A DNA stretch of 64,000 nucleotides from Hyphomicrobiales bacterium. Its GTDB lineage: Bacteria > Pseudomonadota > Alphaproteobacteria > Rhizobiales > Beijerinckiaceae. A program made the position numbers and the translations under genes. The stretch spans positions 1 to 64,000 of the forward strand of contig UBZM01000028.1 in the NCBI GenBank assembly GCA_900470095.1, in the 5' to 3' direction. This document shows positions 55,955 through 64,000 of the stretch, one piece after another; within the stretch, counting starts at the first letter, position 1; the number at the start of each line of letters is the position of its first letter. The notes under the pieces were generated by a model, which was not told where the DNA came from, did not search any database, and worked only from the letters and a program-made list of their open reading frames with translations.

Positions 55955-57577
55955 ATGACCGATATCTCCACCCTTGATGCCCCGGCGACCGCCGTTGCGC
56001 CGCATGCGCGCCGGCGCACCTTCGCCATCATCTCGCACCCGGACGCCGGCAAGACGACGCTGACCGAGAAGCTGCTCTATTTCGGCGGCGCGATTCAGCT
56101 TGCCGGCGAAGTGCGCGCCAAGGCGGGCCGCCGCCAGACATCATCCGACTGGATGAAGATCGAGCGACAGCGCGGCATCTCGGTCGTCACCTCGGTGATG
56201 ACCTTCGAGTATGGCGGGCACGTCTTCAACCTGCTCGACACGCCGGGCCACGAGGACTTCTCGGAAGACACCTATCGCACGCTGACGGCGGTCGACTCCG
56301 CGGTGATGGTGATCGACGCCGCCAAGGGTATCGAGGCGCGGACCAAGAAGCTGTTCGAGGTCTGCCGGTTACGCGATATCCCGATCGTGACCTTCATCAA
56401 CAAGGTCGATCGCGAGACGCGCGATCCCTTCGACCTGATCAACGAGATCGAGACGACGCTGGCGCTCGACGTTGCGCCGATGACCTGGCCGGTCGGGCGC
56501 GGGCGCGACTTCGTCGGGACACTCGATTTCGCCTCGAATACCTTCCGTCGCAACCAGAAGGGCGACGAGAGCGACGCGGGAACCCCCGTTGCGGGTGAGG
56601 ACGATCCGCTCTTCGACGAGCTCCTGCCGAACGGCCTTGCCGAGACCTGGCGGGAGGAGGTTTTCCTGGCGCGCGAGGGCCTGAAGCCGTTCGACCTGGA
56701 GTCCTTCCGCGAGGGCCATCTGACGCCGGTCTATTTCGGTGCGGCGCTGCGTGACTATGGTGTGCGCGACCTGATCGACGCGCTCGGCCGGCATGCGCCG
56801 AGCCCACGCGCCCAGGTCGCGGACAAACGCGCAGTTGAGGCGGAAGAGCCGAAAATGACCGGCTTCGTCTTCAAGATCCAGGCGAACATGGATCCCAACC
56901 ATCGCGACCGCATCGCCTTCATGCGGGTCTGCTCGGGCAAGCTTTCGCGCGGCATGAAGGCGAAGCTGGTTCGCACGGGCAAGCCGATGCCGCTGAATGC
57001 GCCGCAGTTCTTCTTCGCGCGCGACCGCTCGATTGCCGAAGAGGCCTTTGCCGGCGACATCGTCGGCTTGCCGAACCATGGCACCTTGCGCATCGGCGAT
57101 ACGCTCACCGAGGGCGAGGACATCGTCTTCAAGGGCGTGCCGAGCTTCGCGCCGGAAATCCTGCGCCGCGTCAAGCTCAAGGACGCGATGAAGGCGAAGA
57201 AGCTGCGCGAGGCCCTGCAGCAGATGGCGGAGGAGGGGGTCGTCCAGCTCTTCCTGCCGCATGACGGCGCGCCGGCGATCGTCGGCGTGGTCGGCGCATT
57301 GCAGCTCGACGTGCTGAAGGAGCGCATGGATGTCGAGTATTCGCTGCCCGTCGATTTCGAGCCATGCCAGTTCGCGATCGCGCGCTGGGTCTCCTCGGAC
57401 GATCAGGCGGCGCTCGCAAAGTTCGTTGCGCTGAAGCCGTCCTCGATGGCGGACGACCTCGATGGCGACCCGGTCTTCATGGCTTCGTCCCAGTTCACAC
57501 TGAAATACGATGCGGAGCGCGTCCCGGAGATCACCTTCTCCGACGTCAAGGACTATCAGAAGGTCGCGAAGGCCTGA
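55955..57577 (+). CDS. prfC: peptide chain release factor 3
   Basis: A 540-residue translational GTPase that releases RF1/RF2 from the ribosome after termination. G1 is ISHPDAGKTTLTEKLL at about residues 26-41, G3 DTPGHEDFSEDTYR, and G4 NKVD; the effector region with RQRGISVVTSV is intact. The frame continues upstream of the ATG at 55955 through the divergent receptor gene and is not coding there. Length and domain order (GTPase, domain II, domain III) are normal. Confidence 0.97.
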   Translation: MTDISTLDAPATAVAPHARRRTFAIISHPDAGKTTLTEKLLYFGGAIQLAGEVRAKAGRRQTSSDWMKIERQRGISVVTSVMTFEYGGHVFNLLDTPGHEDFSEDTYRTLTAVDSAVMVIDAAKGIEARTKKLFEVCRLRDIPIVTFINKVDRETRDPFDLINEIETTLALDVAPMTWPVGRGRDFVGTLDFASNTFRRNQKGDESDAGTPVAGEDDPLFDELLPNGLAETWREEVFLAREGLKPFDLESFREGHLTPVYFGAALRDYGVRDLIDALGRHAPSPRAQVADKRAVEAEEPKMTGFVFKIQANMDPNHRDRIAFMRVCSGKLSRGMKAKLVRTGKPMPLNAPQFFFARDRSIAEEAFAGDIVGLPNHGTLRIGDTLTEGEDIVFKGVPSFAPEILRRVKLKDAMKAKKLREALQQMAEEGVVQLFLPHDGAPAIVGVVGALQLDVLKERMDVEYSLPVDFEPCQFAIARWVSSDDQAALAKFVALKPSSMADDLDGDPVFMASSQFTLKYDAERVPEITFSDVKDYQKVAKA

Positions 57578-57696
57578 AATTCTCCTCCTCCGAGGGGAGG
57601 GAGAAGCCAGAACGGGGATCGGCGACGCGCCTCACCCCATTGTCGCCTCTTGAGGATGCGGCGCGGCCGCGTTCCGCTCTCCCGCGGGCCGAGGGT
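57578..57696. repeat. possible dispersed repeat between prfC and PLP-enzyme gene
   Basis: The 119-base spacer contains runs such as CTCCTCC and GAGGGGAGGGAG near 57582-57602 and a GC-rich palindromic part near 57655-57690 (GCGGCGCGGCCGC). Similar arrays occur as interspersed intergenic repeats in this order. Whether this one is repeated elsewhere cannot be told from the window. Confidence 0.35.
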
Positions 57697-59010
57697 TTAT
57701 CCCGCGCGATTGCCGGAGACGATCGCCAGGGCCTCGACGAAGCGATCGAGATCCGCCTCCATGATGTAGGGGGCCGGCGAGATCCGGATCGTGTTGCCCT
57801 TGGCGACGCCGCCGCGGCGAACGGTCATGACCTTGTGCTTGTCGCGCAGCTCTGCAACGATCGCATTGGTCTCCGCAGGGCTACGCTTGCCGGTCAGCGC
57901 GAACGAGGTGATGCCGGCCACCATGCCGGGATCGTCCGGGGTCTGGATCTCGACGCCCTTGAGTTCGCGTGCCTTGGCGACCCAGTGATTGCGCAGGTGG
58001 CGGTAGCGCGCCTCCTTGGCCTCCGGGCCGATCTCCTGATGCAGGGCGAGTGCGGCGGGGACTGCGAGCTGCGCGGCGAAGTTCGGCGTGCCGGTATGGA
58101 TCCGGGAGCGGACATCGTCGGCCTTGAAATCCTCGTCGGACATATAGGGATCGATATCGCCGAGCCGATCCTTGGCAACGTAGAGCAGGCCGACACCGAG
58201 CGGCGCGCCGATCCATTTGTGCAGGTTGAAGCCGATGAAATCGACGCCGAGATCCCGGGCCTGGAAGGCGACCTGGCCCCAGCTATGGGCGGCATCGAGG
58301 ATGACATCGGCGCCGCGCGCCTTGGCCATCGCGGCCAGTTCCTTGACCGGCATCATCAGGCCGGTCCGATGGCTGATATGGGTCAGCAGGAGAAGCTTCG
58401 TCCTGGGATTGGCCTTGAGCGCCGCATCATAGGCATCGAGCACTGCCTGGCGCGTGGCGGGCTCGGGGATGTCGAACCTGACGACATCGACGCCGCGCCG
58501 GGCCTTCAGCCAGTTCATCGCATACTGCATCGAATCGTAGTCGAGATCGGCATAGAGCACGGTGTCGCCGGGCTTGAGCCTGTTGTAGCCGGAGATCAGG
58601 GCCTGCAGCGCTTCGGTTGCGCCGCGCGTCAGCGCGATCTCCTCACGCGCCACGCCGAGGAATGCGGCGAGTGGGGTGCGAACGTTGTCGAGATCGGCGC
58701 CGATCCTGCTGCGGGCATAGACCGTGTTCTCGAAGTTCACGAAGTCGGTCAGGCGCTTGTATTCGGCCTTCACGGGCTCGGCCATGATGCCCCAATAGCC
58801 GTTCTCAAGATTCACCATGTCGGGCGTGACGCTGTAGAGGCCGCGAACTGTGTTCCAGTAGCTCGTATCGGTGCCGGGATTGGCGGTCGGAAGAGCCGGC
58901 AGGCTGCGCGCGGCGGCAGGCATTGCCTGCGGTATCAACGCTGCGGCGCCAAGGCCGAGCAGAAGCGTGCGGCGATTCGTTGCAAAGGCTTGGCCGGTCA
59001 TGAGCGTCAT
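57697..59010 (-). CDS. Tat-exported class V PLP-dependent aminotransferase (desulfurase-like fold)
   Basis: A 437-residue protein with a twin-arginine leader (NRRTLLLGLGAAALIPQAM, then AAARS), so it is likely folded and exported to the periplasm. The PLP domain has ARGATEALQALISGYN-type helix (LTRGATEALQ near 125), DAAHSWGQVAF near 245 and the Schiff-base Lys in NLHKWIGAPLG near 265. It is closest in pattern to isopenicillin-N epimerase-like and ergothioneine EgtE-like enzymes. The substrate is unknown. It lies between prfC and the trans-sulfuration gene, on the same strand as the latter. Confidence 0.88.
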   Translation of the reverse strand: MTLMTGQAFATNRRTLLLGLGAAALIPQAMPAAARSLPALPTANPGTDTSYWNTVRGLYSVTPDMVNLENGYWGIMAEPVKAEYKRLTDFVNFENTVYARSRIGADLDNVRTPLAAFLGVAREEIALTRGATEALQALISGYNRLKPGDTVLYADLDYDSMQYAMNWLKARRGVDVVRFDIPEPATRQAVLDAYDAALKANPRTKLLLLTHISHRTGLMMPVKELAAMAKARGADVILDAAHSWGQVAFQARDLGVDFIGFNLHKWIGAPLGVGLLYVAKDRLGDIDPYMSDEDFKADDVRSRIHTGTPNFAAQLAVPAALALHQEIGPEAKEARYRHLRNHWVAKARELKGVEIQTPDDPGMVAGITSFALTGKRSPAETNAIVAELRDKHKVMTVRRGGVAKGNTIRISPAPYIMEADLDRFVEALAIVSGNRAG

Positions 59011-59410
59011 CTCCTCGCTGATGCCGCGCAGAGCTAACGATCGGCTGTTGCAGGCCTGTGACGATCAACCGGATCGATCACGAGACTTGTCCGCCGGCAC
59101 GCTCGGAAGGATCGCGCTTGGCGGTCGGCGCCGACGGGCTTCGCGGTCGCGCCCGGGCTAGCCCGGAGATTGAGCTCCCATGGCTTCACGACGCCGCCCG
59201 AGGAAGAGGCGGGCCGTGCCGTTCGCACGCGGCAAGCGCGTGCGGCCACGATACCATTCAAGGCGACGCACGCGTTCCCACGGCTGCGGCCTGTTCCAGC
59301 CCTGAGGCTGCTCGAACGACCGGCAATTCGGGACCCTTTCCGCCGCCGCTCAAAGGCGGCGGAAAGGGTGGGCGCGTGCGCCTGCGGGCTATGGTCCGGG
59401 GCCGCCGGTT
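59011..59410. other. intergenic region with large hairpin
   Basis: The 400-base gap between two minus-strand genes holds no supported gene; open frames in it are Arg/Pro-rich shadows. It contains the hairpin at 59333-59369 and must hold the promoter of the Tat-exported PLP enzyme. Confidence 0.5.
59333..59369. repeat. perfect 15-base inverted repeat
   Basis: ACCCTTTCCGCCGCC at 59333-59347 pairs perfectly with GGCGGCGGAAAGGGT at 59355-59369 around a 7-base loop. It lies 41 bases after the trans-sulfuration gene stop on the minus strand. With no T-run it may be a transcription end structure or a repeat-family hairpin. Confidence 0.75.
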
Positions 59411-60565
59411 CTAGGCGTGTCCGGTCTTTAGCGCCTGGTCGAGGTCGTTGTAGAGATCCTCGACATCTTCGATGCCGGTCGAGAGGCGAAGCAGATCGAC
59501 CGGGCAGGGCGAGCCTGCGCCCTCGATCGAGGCGCGATGCTCGATCAGGCTCTCGACGCCGCCCAGCGAGGTGGCGCGCTTGTAGAGTTCGACATGCGCC
59601 GCCGCCTTGATCGCCGCCTTCTCGCCGCCGGTGACCTGGATCGACAGCATATAGCCGAAGCCGTTCTGCATCTGGCGCGCCGCGATGTCATGACCGGGAT
59701 GTTGTGGCAGTCCGGGATAGAGCACGCGGGCCACCAGCGGGTGGGCGGAGAGCTTCTGGGCGAGCGTCATGGCGGAGGCCGTCTGGCGTTCCTGGCGGAC
59801 GTGCAGGGTGCGCATGCCGCGCATCAGCAGATAAGCCTCGAACGGTCCGAGAATGCCGCCCTGCATCTTGCGGACGGTTTTCACGCGGTTCCAGAAGGCA
59901 TCATCCTCGCGGGCGCAGAGGGCGCCGGCGACGACGTCGGAATGGCCGTTCAGCACCTTGGTGGCAGCGTGCATGACGATGTCGGCACCGAGCGTAAGCG
60001 GCCGGGTATGGACCGGAGACGCGCAGGTCGAATCGACGGCAAGCTTCGCTCCGGCCGCATGGGCGATCTCGGCCGCGGCGGCGATGTCGGTGATGGTCCA
60101 GAGCGGGTTTGAGGGCGTCTCGGCCCAGACCAGCTTGGTGACGCCTGGCTTCACGGCGGCCTTCAGCGCGGTGAGATCGTCTGTCTCGACGAATTCGATC
60201 TTCAGGCCCCAACGCGTGGCCTCGGTCAGAAGCCAGGAGCGAAGCGCCCAGTACATCACCTTCGAGGCGACGACATGATCGCCCGGCGAGAGCGCCTGGA
60301 AGACAGCCGTGGCGGCCGCCATGCCCGAGCTGAAGAGCAGTGCCCCTGCCTTCGCCTCTTCCAGCATCGCGAGCACGGTTTCCGCCTCGCGTACCGTCTC
60401 GTTGTCCGGACGTCCATAGACGAAACCGGAGGAGTAACCGTTGTCCTCGTCGCGGATATAGGTCGTGGCGATATGGATCGGCGTCACGACACCCTTGGTG
60501 AGCGGATCGATCTCGCCCATGGCCTGGGCGGCCAGCGAACGGGGATGAAGCGGGCGCTTGGTCAT
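59411..60565 (-). CDS. trans-sulfuration family PLP enzyme (cystathionine gamma-synthase/lyase-like)
   Basis: A 384-residue enzyme from the ATG at 60563-60565; an in-frame ATG eight codons earlier also exists. GVVTPIHIATTYIRDEDNGY, YGRPDNETVREAE and LLFSSGMAAATAVF are the family's N-terminal motifs. The PLP-binding Lys sits in MHAATKVLNGHSDVVAGAL and VLYPGLPQHPGH is the C-domain landmark. It acts in methionine/cysteine metabolism; the exact member (synthase, beta- or gamma-lyase) is not settled. It is divergent from the TspO gene. Confidence 0.93.
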   Translation of the reverse strand: MTKRPLHPRSLAAQAMGEIDPLTKGVVTPIHIATTYIRDEDNGYSSGFVYGRPDNETVREAETVLAMLEEAKAGALLFSSGMAAATAVFQALSPGDHVVASKVMYWALRSWLLTEATRWGLKIEFVETDDLTALKAAVKPGVTKLVWAETPSNPLWTITDIAAAAEIAHAAGAKLAVDSTCASPVHTRPLTLGADIVMHAATKVLNGHSDVVAGALCAREDDAFWNRVKTVRKMQGGILGPFEAYLLMRGMRTLHVRQERQTASAMTLAQKLSAHPLVARVLYPGLPQHPGHDIAARQMQNGFGYMLSIQVTGGEKAAIKAAAHVELYKRATSLGGVESLIEHRASIEGAGSPCPVDLLRLSTGIEDVEDLYNDLDQALKTGHA

Positions 60566-60680
60566 GGAGCGATTCCGGAAAGGTTCCATGAGGAACGGGA
60601 ATGTCCATCTGGCGCAGGCATGGGGGTTGGCGCAAGGGTCTCGGCTTGCCGATACCGCAGACGCACCCCATGCTGGGGGC

Positions 60681-61190
60681 ATGAGCACTTTGTCGAGCAA
60701 GGCCGGGCCTTCGCCGAGGCCGATCTGGGTCGATCTGCTGATTGCGATCGTCCCGGTGGTCGCCGCCTCGCTGCTGGGCAGCGCGGTAACGGTCCCGCAG
60801 ATTCCAGGCTGGTATGCGACACTTGCCAAGCCGCCATTCAACCCGCCGAACTGGCTGTTCGCGCCGGTCTGGACGGCGCTGTTTGCGATCATGGCGTTGA
60901 GTGTCTACCGCATCCTCCGACTGCCGGCAGAGACGCCCGGCAAGTCCGGGGCACTGATCGCCTATCATGTCCAGCTTCTGCTGAACGCGCTGTGGTCATT
61001 CGTATTCTTCGGAATGCAGAGCCCGCTCATCGGGATCGTGGTGATCCTGCCGCTGCTGGCGATGATCCTGGTCACCATCAAGCGCTTCGCGCCGCTCGAT
61101 CGTCTCGCGGCTAATCTGTTCTGGCCCTATGCCGCCTGGGTGTCCTTCGCGACCGTGCTGACAATCTCGATCTGGTGGCTGAACCGGTAG
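60681..61190 (+). CDS. TspO/MBR family protein
   Basis: A 169-residue membrane protein with five segments. TLAKPPFNPPNWLFAPVWTAL near residue 50 and the LLNALWSFVFFGMQSP stretch near 110 are the family signatures; several conserved Trp and Pro residues bind porphyrin. In Rhodobacter and others TspO controls tetrapyrrole and stress responses. The start follows an ATG with GGGGGC before it rather than a clear ribosome site. It is divergent from the trans-sulfuration gene and converges with mntH. Confidence 0.93.
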   Translation: MSTLSSKAGPSPRPIWVDLLIAIVPVVAASLLGSAVTVPQIPGWYATLAKPPFNPPNWLFAPVWTALFAIMALSVYRILRLPAETPGKSGALIAYHVQLLLNALWSFVFFGMQSPLIGIVVILPLLAMILVTIKRFAPLDRLAANLFWPYAAWVSFATVLTISIWWLNR

Positions 61191-61203
61191 ATCTCCGCTC
61201 GGT

Positions 61204-62571
61204 TCAGCCGAAGGCGACGTCGAAGATCAGCTTGACGTTCAGGGCGATGATGATCGCCGCGATGACGAAGGCGCTCGCCGTCAGCCAGCGCGGCGAGACA
61301 AGTTCGCCCATCTTCTTGCGCGACGCCGTGAACATGACGAGCGGCACGATGGCGAAGGGCAGCTGGAAGCTCAGGATCACCTGCGAGAGGATGAGCAGCT
61401 TGCCGGTCTGCGCTTCGCCATAGACGATCGTCACGACGATCGCTGGAATGATGGCGACGAGGCGCGTGACCAGGCGGCGCAGCCAAGCCGCCAGCTTGAT
61501 GTCGATGAAGCCTTCCATGACGATCTGTCCCGCCATGGTCGCGGTCACCGTCGAGTTCAGGCCGCAGCAGAGCAGCGCAATGGCGAAGAGCGATGGGGCG
61601 ATCGAGGCGCCGAGCAGCGGGGCGAGCAGTTCATGTGCGCGCCCGAGTTCGGAGACGGTGTTCTGACCTGTTTTGTAGAAGGTCGCGGCGGCGAGGATCA
61701 GGATCGCTGCGTTGATGGTCAGCGCGAACATCAAGGCGACGGTCGAATCCAGTGTTGCGTATTTCAGCGCCTCACGCTTCTCCGGCAGGCTGCCGCCATA
61801 GGCGCGGGTCTGCACGATGCCGGAATGCAGATAGAGGTTATGCGGCATCACCGTCGCGCCGATGATGCCGAGCGCGAGGTAGAGCATGTTGGGATTGGTG
61901 ACGATGTCGGTCGTCGGGGCGAAGCCGCGAATGACCTGGCCCCAGTCCGGATCGGCGAGCGCGATCTGGACGGCGAAACAGGCCGCAATGACGCCGAGCA
62001 GCGTGATGATGAAGGCTTCGATCCAGCGAAAGCCCTTGGTCTGCAGCCAGAGGATGACGAAGACATCGAGCGCGGTGATCAATACGCCGATTTCGAGCGG
62101 AATCCCGAAGAGCAGATTGAGCCCGATCGCCGTGCCGATGACCTCGGCGAGATCGGTCGCGCAGATCGCCAGTTCCGCAAAGATCCAGAGCGGCCAAGAG
62201 ACCCAGCGCGGATAGGCATCACGGCAGGCCTGGGCGAGGTCCCTGCCTGTCGCGACCGCCAGCCGCGCGCAAAGCGACTGCAGGATGATCGCCATGATAT
62301 TGGAGACGAGGGCGACAACCAGCAGCGTGTAGCCGAACTGCGCGCCCCCCGCGAGCGAGGTCGCCCAGTTGCCGGGGTCCATGTAGCCGACGGCCACCAG
62401 ATAGCCCGGCCCGAGAAATGTGAGGAACTTGCGCCAGGGAGTGGCCTTGGCCGAAACCGGGATCGATCGAAAGACGTCCAGCAGCGACGGATCACCCCGC
62501 GGCCGTTGCCACCCGGCTGGGTGCGCCGCGTCCGCGACATCCTTCGACGTGCTCACGACATCGATTGTCAT
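61204..62571 (-). CDS. mntH: Nramp divalent metal transporter, manganese type
   Basis: A 455-residue transporter with about eleven membrane segments. Segment 1 has the metal-binding DPGNW ([11 protein letters not shown] near 68), and segment 6 the [10 protein letters not shown] motif near 235; both are needed for Mn/Fe proton symport. The start at the ATG at 62569-62571 follows a GTCGAG sequence. The upstream region carries two TGCAA-N5-TTGCA sites at 62586 and 62641, consistent with metal control. It imports manganese into the cytoplasm, often for oxidative-stress defence. Confidence 0.94.
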   Translation of the reverse strand: MTIDVVSTSKDVADAAHPAGWQRPRGDPSLLDVFRSIPVSAKATPWRKFLTFLGPGYLVAVGYMDPGNWATSLAGGAQFGYTLLVVALVSNIMAIILQSLCARLAVATGRDLAQACRDAYPRWVSWPLWIFAELAICATDLAEVIGTAIGLNLLFGIPLEIGVLITALDVFVILWLQTKGFRWIEAFIITLLGVIAACFAVQIALADPDWGQVIRGFAPTTDIVTNPNMLYLALGIIGATVMPHNLYLHSGIVQTRAYGGSLPEKREALKYATLDSTVALMFALTINAAILILAAATFYKTGQNTVSELGRAHELLAPLLGASIAPSLFAIALLCCGLNSTVTATMAGQIVMEGFIDIKLAAWLRRLVTRLVAIIPAIVVTIVYGEAQTGKLLILSQVILSFQLPFAIVPLVMFTASRKKMGELVSPRWLTASAFVIAAIIIALNVKLIFDVAFG

Positions 62572-62585
62572 GCTCGACCCCGACC

Positions 62586-62600
62586 TGCAATTCATTTGCA
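62586..62600 (-). promoter_or_regulatory. proximal operator of mntH, TGCAA-N5-TTGCA
   Basis: A 15-base dyad with arms TGCAA and TTGCA and a 5-base spacer, 14 bases upstream of the mntH start. It has the same architecture as the copy 55 bases further upstream. The position, close to or over the ribosome site or promoter, suits repression by a Mur/Fur- or MntR-type regulator (inference). Confidence 0.65.
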
Positions 62601-62640
62601 AGAGCAGGATGACAGGTCGAGCAAAACCCGTCAATGCAGC

Positions 62641-62655
62641 TGCAACTCGGTTGCA
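62641..62655 (-). promoter_or_regulatory. distal operator of mntH, TGCAA-N5-TTGCA
   Basis: A perfect dyad, TGCAAC-TCG-GTTGCA, 69 bases upstream of the mntH start and with arms identical to the proximal site. The 55-base distance between sites is close to five helical turns, suggesting same-face binding. Confidence 0.65.
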
Positions 62656-62754
62656 ATAAATGCCGCGACGAAAGTCTGCGGCTATCGCCAAAGGTCGGCA
62701 TTCTCTGGCCCGATGAATCGTCCGGAGAGCGTGATACCGGTATAATTGCGATGA

Positions 62755-63129
62755 TCAGCCGATCGAGCGCTCGATCACGCGCATGACGGTGGCGCGCAAT
62801 TCGGCGATGGTGAAGGGCTTCGTCATCACTTCCGAGACGATCGCCTCCAGGCTCTTGGCGCGCTCACGCTGCTCGGCATAGCCCGTCATCAGCATGATCG
62901 GCAGGTCCGGAAACTCCTGCTTGGCGGCGAGCGCCAGCGCGATCCCGTCCATCAGCGGCATGCGGATATCGGTGAGCAGGAGGTCGAAACGCCCCTTCTC
63001 GGCCATGAGAATCTCCAGCGCCTCGGCGCCGTCGCCCGCCATCATGCAGACATGTCCGTCAAGCGTGAGACCGCGCGCCACCAGGGCGCGCAGGCTTTCC
63101 TCATCGTCGACGACCAGAATACGTGACAT
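62755..63129 (-). CDS. single-domain response regulator
   Basis: A 124-residue receiver domain with no output domain. The acidic pair is in VVDDEESLRAL, the phosphoacceptor is D54 in LLTDIRMP, the Thr in MLMTGYAEQ and the Lys K104 in MTKPF. In alphaproteobacteria such stand-alone receivers (CpdR- or DivK-like) control proteolysis or the cell cycle, and the TGYAE segment resembles CpdR-type proteins, but no kinase is nearby. It lies 3 bases after hpt, an arrangement frequent in Hyphomicrobiales. Confidence 0.92.
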   Translation of the reverse strand: MSRILVVDDEESLRALVARGLTLDGHVCMMAGDGAEALEILMAEKGRFDLLLTDIRMPLMDGIALALAAKQEFPDLPIMLMTGYAEQRERAKSLEAIVSEVMTKPFTIAELRATVMRVIERSIG

Positions 63130-63132
63130 CGC

Positions 63133-63693
63133 TCAGATACCCGGAAGGCCGGCCTGATCGGCGGTTTCGATGACGCCGACATAGGGCAGCTGCCGATAGG
63201 AATGTGCGACATCCATGCCGTAGCCGACGACGAAGTAGTCGGGACAGTCGAAGCCGACATAATCGGCCTGGATGTTGACGGCGCGCTTGGCCGGCTTTTC
63301 CAGAAGCACTGCTGTCGAAACGCGCGATGCGCCACGGGCGGCCAACAGGTCCTTGGCGAAGGCAAGGGTTCGGCCGGATTCGAGGATGTCGTCGACCAGC
63401 AGCACCTGACGGCCACGAACGTCGCTCTGCACGTCGCGCAGGATTTCGACCTGCCCGGAGGAAATGGTCGCAGCGCGATAGCTCGAGAGATGGACGAATT
63501 CGACCTGCGGCGTCATGCCGGCGCGATGCATCGCCCGGATGAGGTCGGCGACGAACATGAAGCTGCCCTTGAGCACTGCGACGACCAGCAGGTCGGGCGG
63601 GTAGGCGGCAGCGATCTCGTGCGCCATTTCCTCATTCCGCTTGGCGATCGCCGCCTCTTCGTAGAGCACCCGGATGCGTTGGGGCTGAGTCAT
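63133..63693 (-). CDS. hpt: hypoxanthine phosphoribosyltransferase
   Basis: A 186-residue purine-salvage enzyme (start MTQPQRIRVLYEE; a TTG three codons earlier is too near the AGGA site). The PRPP loop VLLVDDILESGRTLAFA is near residue 100, VLKGSFMFVADLI near 42 and the purine-binding VGYGMDVAHSYRQLPYVG near 155. It converts hypoxanthine or guanine with PRPP to the nucleotide. It is followed by the response regulator and preceded by the zinc-ribbon gene. Confidence 0.95.
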   Translation of the reverse strand: MTQPQRIRVLYEEAAIAKRNEEMAHEIAAAYPPDLLVVAVLKGSFMFVADLIRAMHRAGMTPQVEFVHLSSYRAATISSGQVEILRDVQSDVRGRQVLLVDDILESGRTLAFAKDLLAARGASRVSTAVLLEKPAKRAVNIQADYVGFDCPDYFVVGYGMDVAHSYRQLPYVGVIETADQAGLPGI

Positions 63694-63846
63694 CGTCGTC
63701 AATGTCCTTCCGGGTCTCGCCGGCTGCCGGCGCCCGTTTTGGCGCAGCGTGCTGCGCAGTCTGGTTCCAATCGCAGGTTTATACGATCGCTTGCGGCGGG
63801 ATAGTGCGGCGAGGTGAAGGCGCGGGCAACCTCCACCGTTGTCTGA

Positions 63847-64000
63847 TCAGCGTGCGCTGGCGATCCCGGCCGACTTGGCGGCCGTGAAGCGCACCAACAC
63901 GGATTGACCGGCCTCCGGGGGGGCCGCGAGCCGGGCTCGGAAACGGACGAGCTCCGATGGTTCCAGGGTCGGGCGCGGCGGCTCTGTTGCCCAGGTATAG
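63847..64000 (-). CDS. C-terminus of MJ0042/DUF3426-like zinc-ribbon protein
   Basis: The last 50 codons of a minus-strand gene that continues past the right edge. The reading frame gives YTWATEPPRPTLEPSELVRF and later GQSVLVRFTAAKSAG, ending in ISASAR-like SAR and a TGA. This matches the C-terminal EPPRPxLxPGE-RFRARL pattern of rhizobial MJ0042-family finger proteins that precede hpt and adjoin ftsEX. The N-terminal zinc ribbon is outside the window, so the call rests on the tail alone. Confidence 0.6.
   Translation of the reverse strand, partial: YTWATEPPRPTLEPSELVRFRARLAAPPEAGQSVLVRFTAAKSAGIASAR

Overview
The window is GC-rich, densely coded DNA from an alphaproteobacterial chromosome. 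Several gene sets and orders point to Hyphomicrobiales (Rhizobiales): aerobic cobaltochelatase cobS/cobT, rpmB next to a DUF3108 gene, the run Suv3-like helicase - S4 protein - 7Fe/ferredoxin fdxA - carD, hpt next to a single-domain response regulator, and a PduO-type adenosyltransferase beside the start of etfB. A Bosea- or Methylobacterium-like organism fits best, but the genus is an inference. No insertion sequence, prophage, CRISPR array or rRNA was seen. There is one tRNA, tRNA-Arg(CCT).

Layout. 1-2.6 kb: start of etfB, a rhomboid protease, cobalamin adenosyltransferase, a PagL-like outer-membrane protein that seems to lack its catalytic residues, and a HIG1-type small membrane protein. 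2.6-8.0 kb: a polyamine-type ABC importer (permease, binding protein, ATPase, permease) led by an amidohydrolase. 8.1-11.5 kb: MurG-like glycosyltransferase, polysaccharide deacetylase and GT4 glycosyltransferase. 11.5-17.6 kb: an Opp-type ABC importer with a fused two-domain ATPase. 17.7-18.6 kb: an exported polysaccharide lyase.

18.8-27.5 kb is the most unusual block. It starts with an ABC-exporter-like protein whose Walker A, signature and Walker B motifs are all degenerate and whose nucleotide-binding domain carries a large internally repetitive insertion. Overlapping it is a stand-alone cyclic-nucleotide-binding protein, followed by a membrane-anchored ferredoxin/adenylate-cyclase fusion. 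Next come a methyltransferase, a GT4 enzyme and a second MurG-like glycosyltransferase that is a paralogue of the one at 8.1 kb. A cAMP- and redox-linked envelope-polysaccharide system is a reasonable but untested reading.

27.7-39.4 kb is housekeeping: cobS, a GFA-family protein, cobT, an esterase-like phytase-family protein, rpmB, a DUF3108 protein, the helicase, the S4 protein, fdxA and carD. 39.7-43.1 kb: M48 metalloprotease, an SNase-like exported protein, tRNA-Arg and two RidA proteins. 43.4-49.0 kb: a DPPR-synthase-like UbiA protein plus a DprE1-like oxidoreductase (decaprenyl-phospho-arabinose type chemistry), a VOC protein, and an opposite-strand operon of an SMR-type transporter, a small ORF, an extended SDR and a class III aminotransferase.

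49.3-64 kb: glutathione transferase, DUF3422 protein, a conserved hypothetical with an Ada-like cysteine motif, a 24-residue membrane microprotein, an ABC-2 exporter pair, a chemoreceptor, release factor 3 (prfC), a Tat-exported PLP enzyme, a trans-sulfuration enzyme, TspO, a manganese transporter (mntH) with two identical-architecture operators upstream, a response regulator, hpt, and the end of an MJ0042/DUF3426-like protein.
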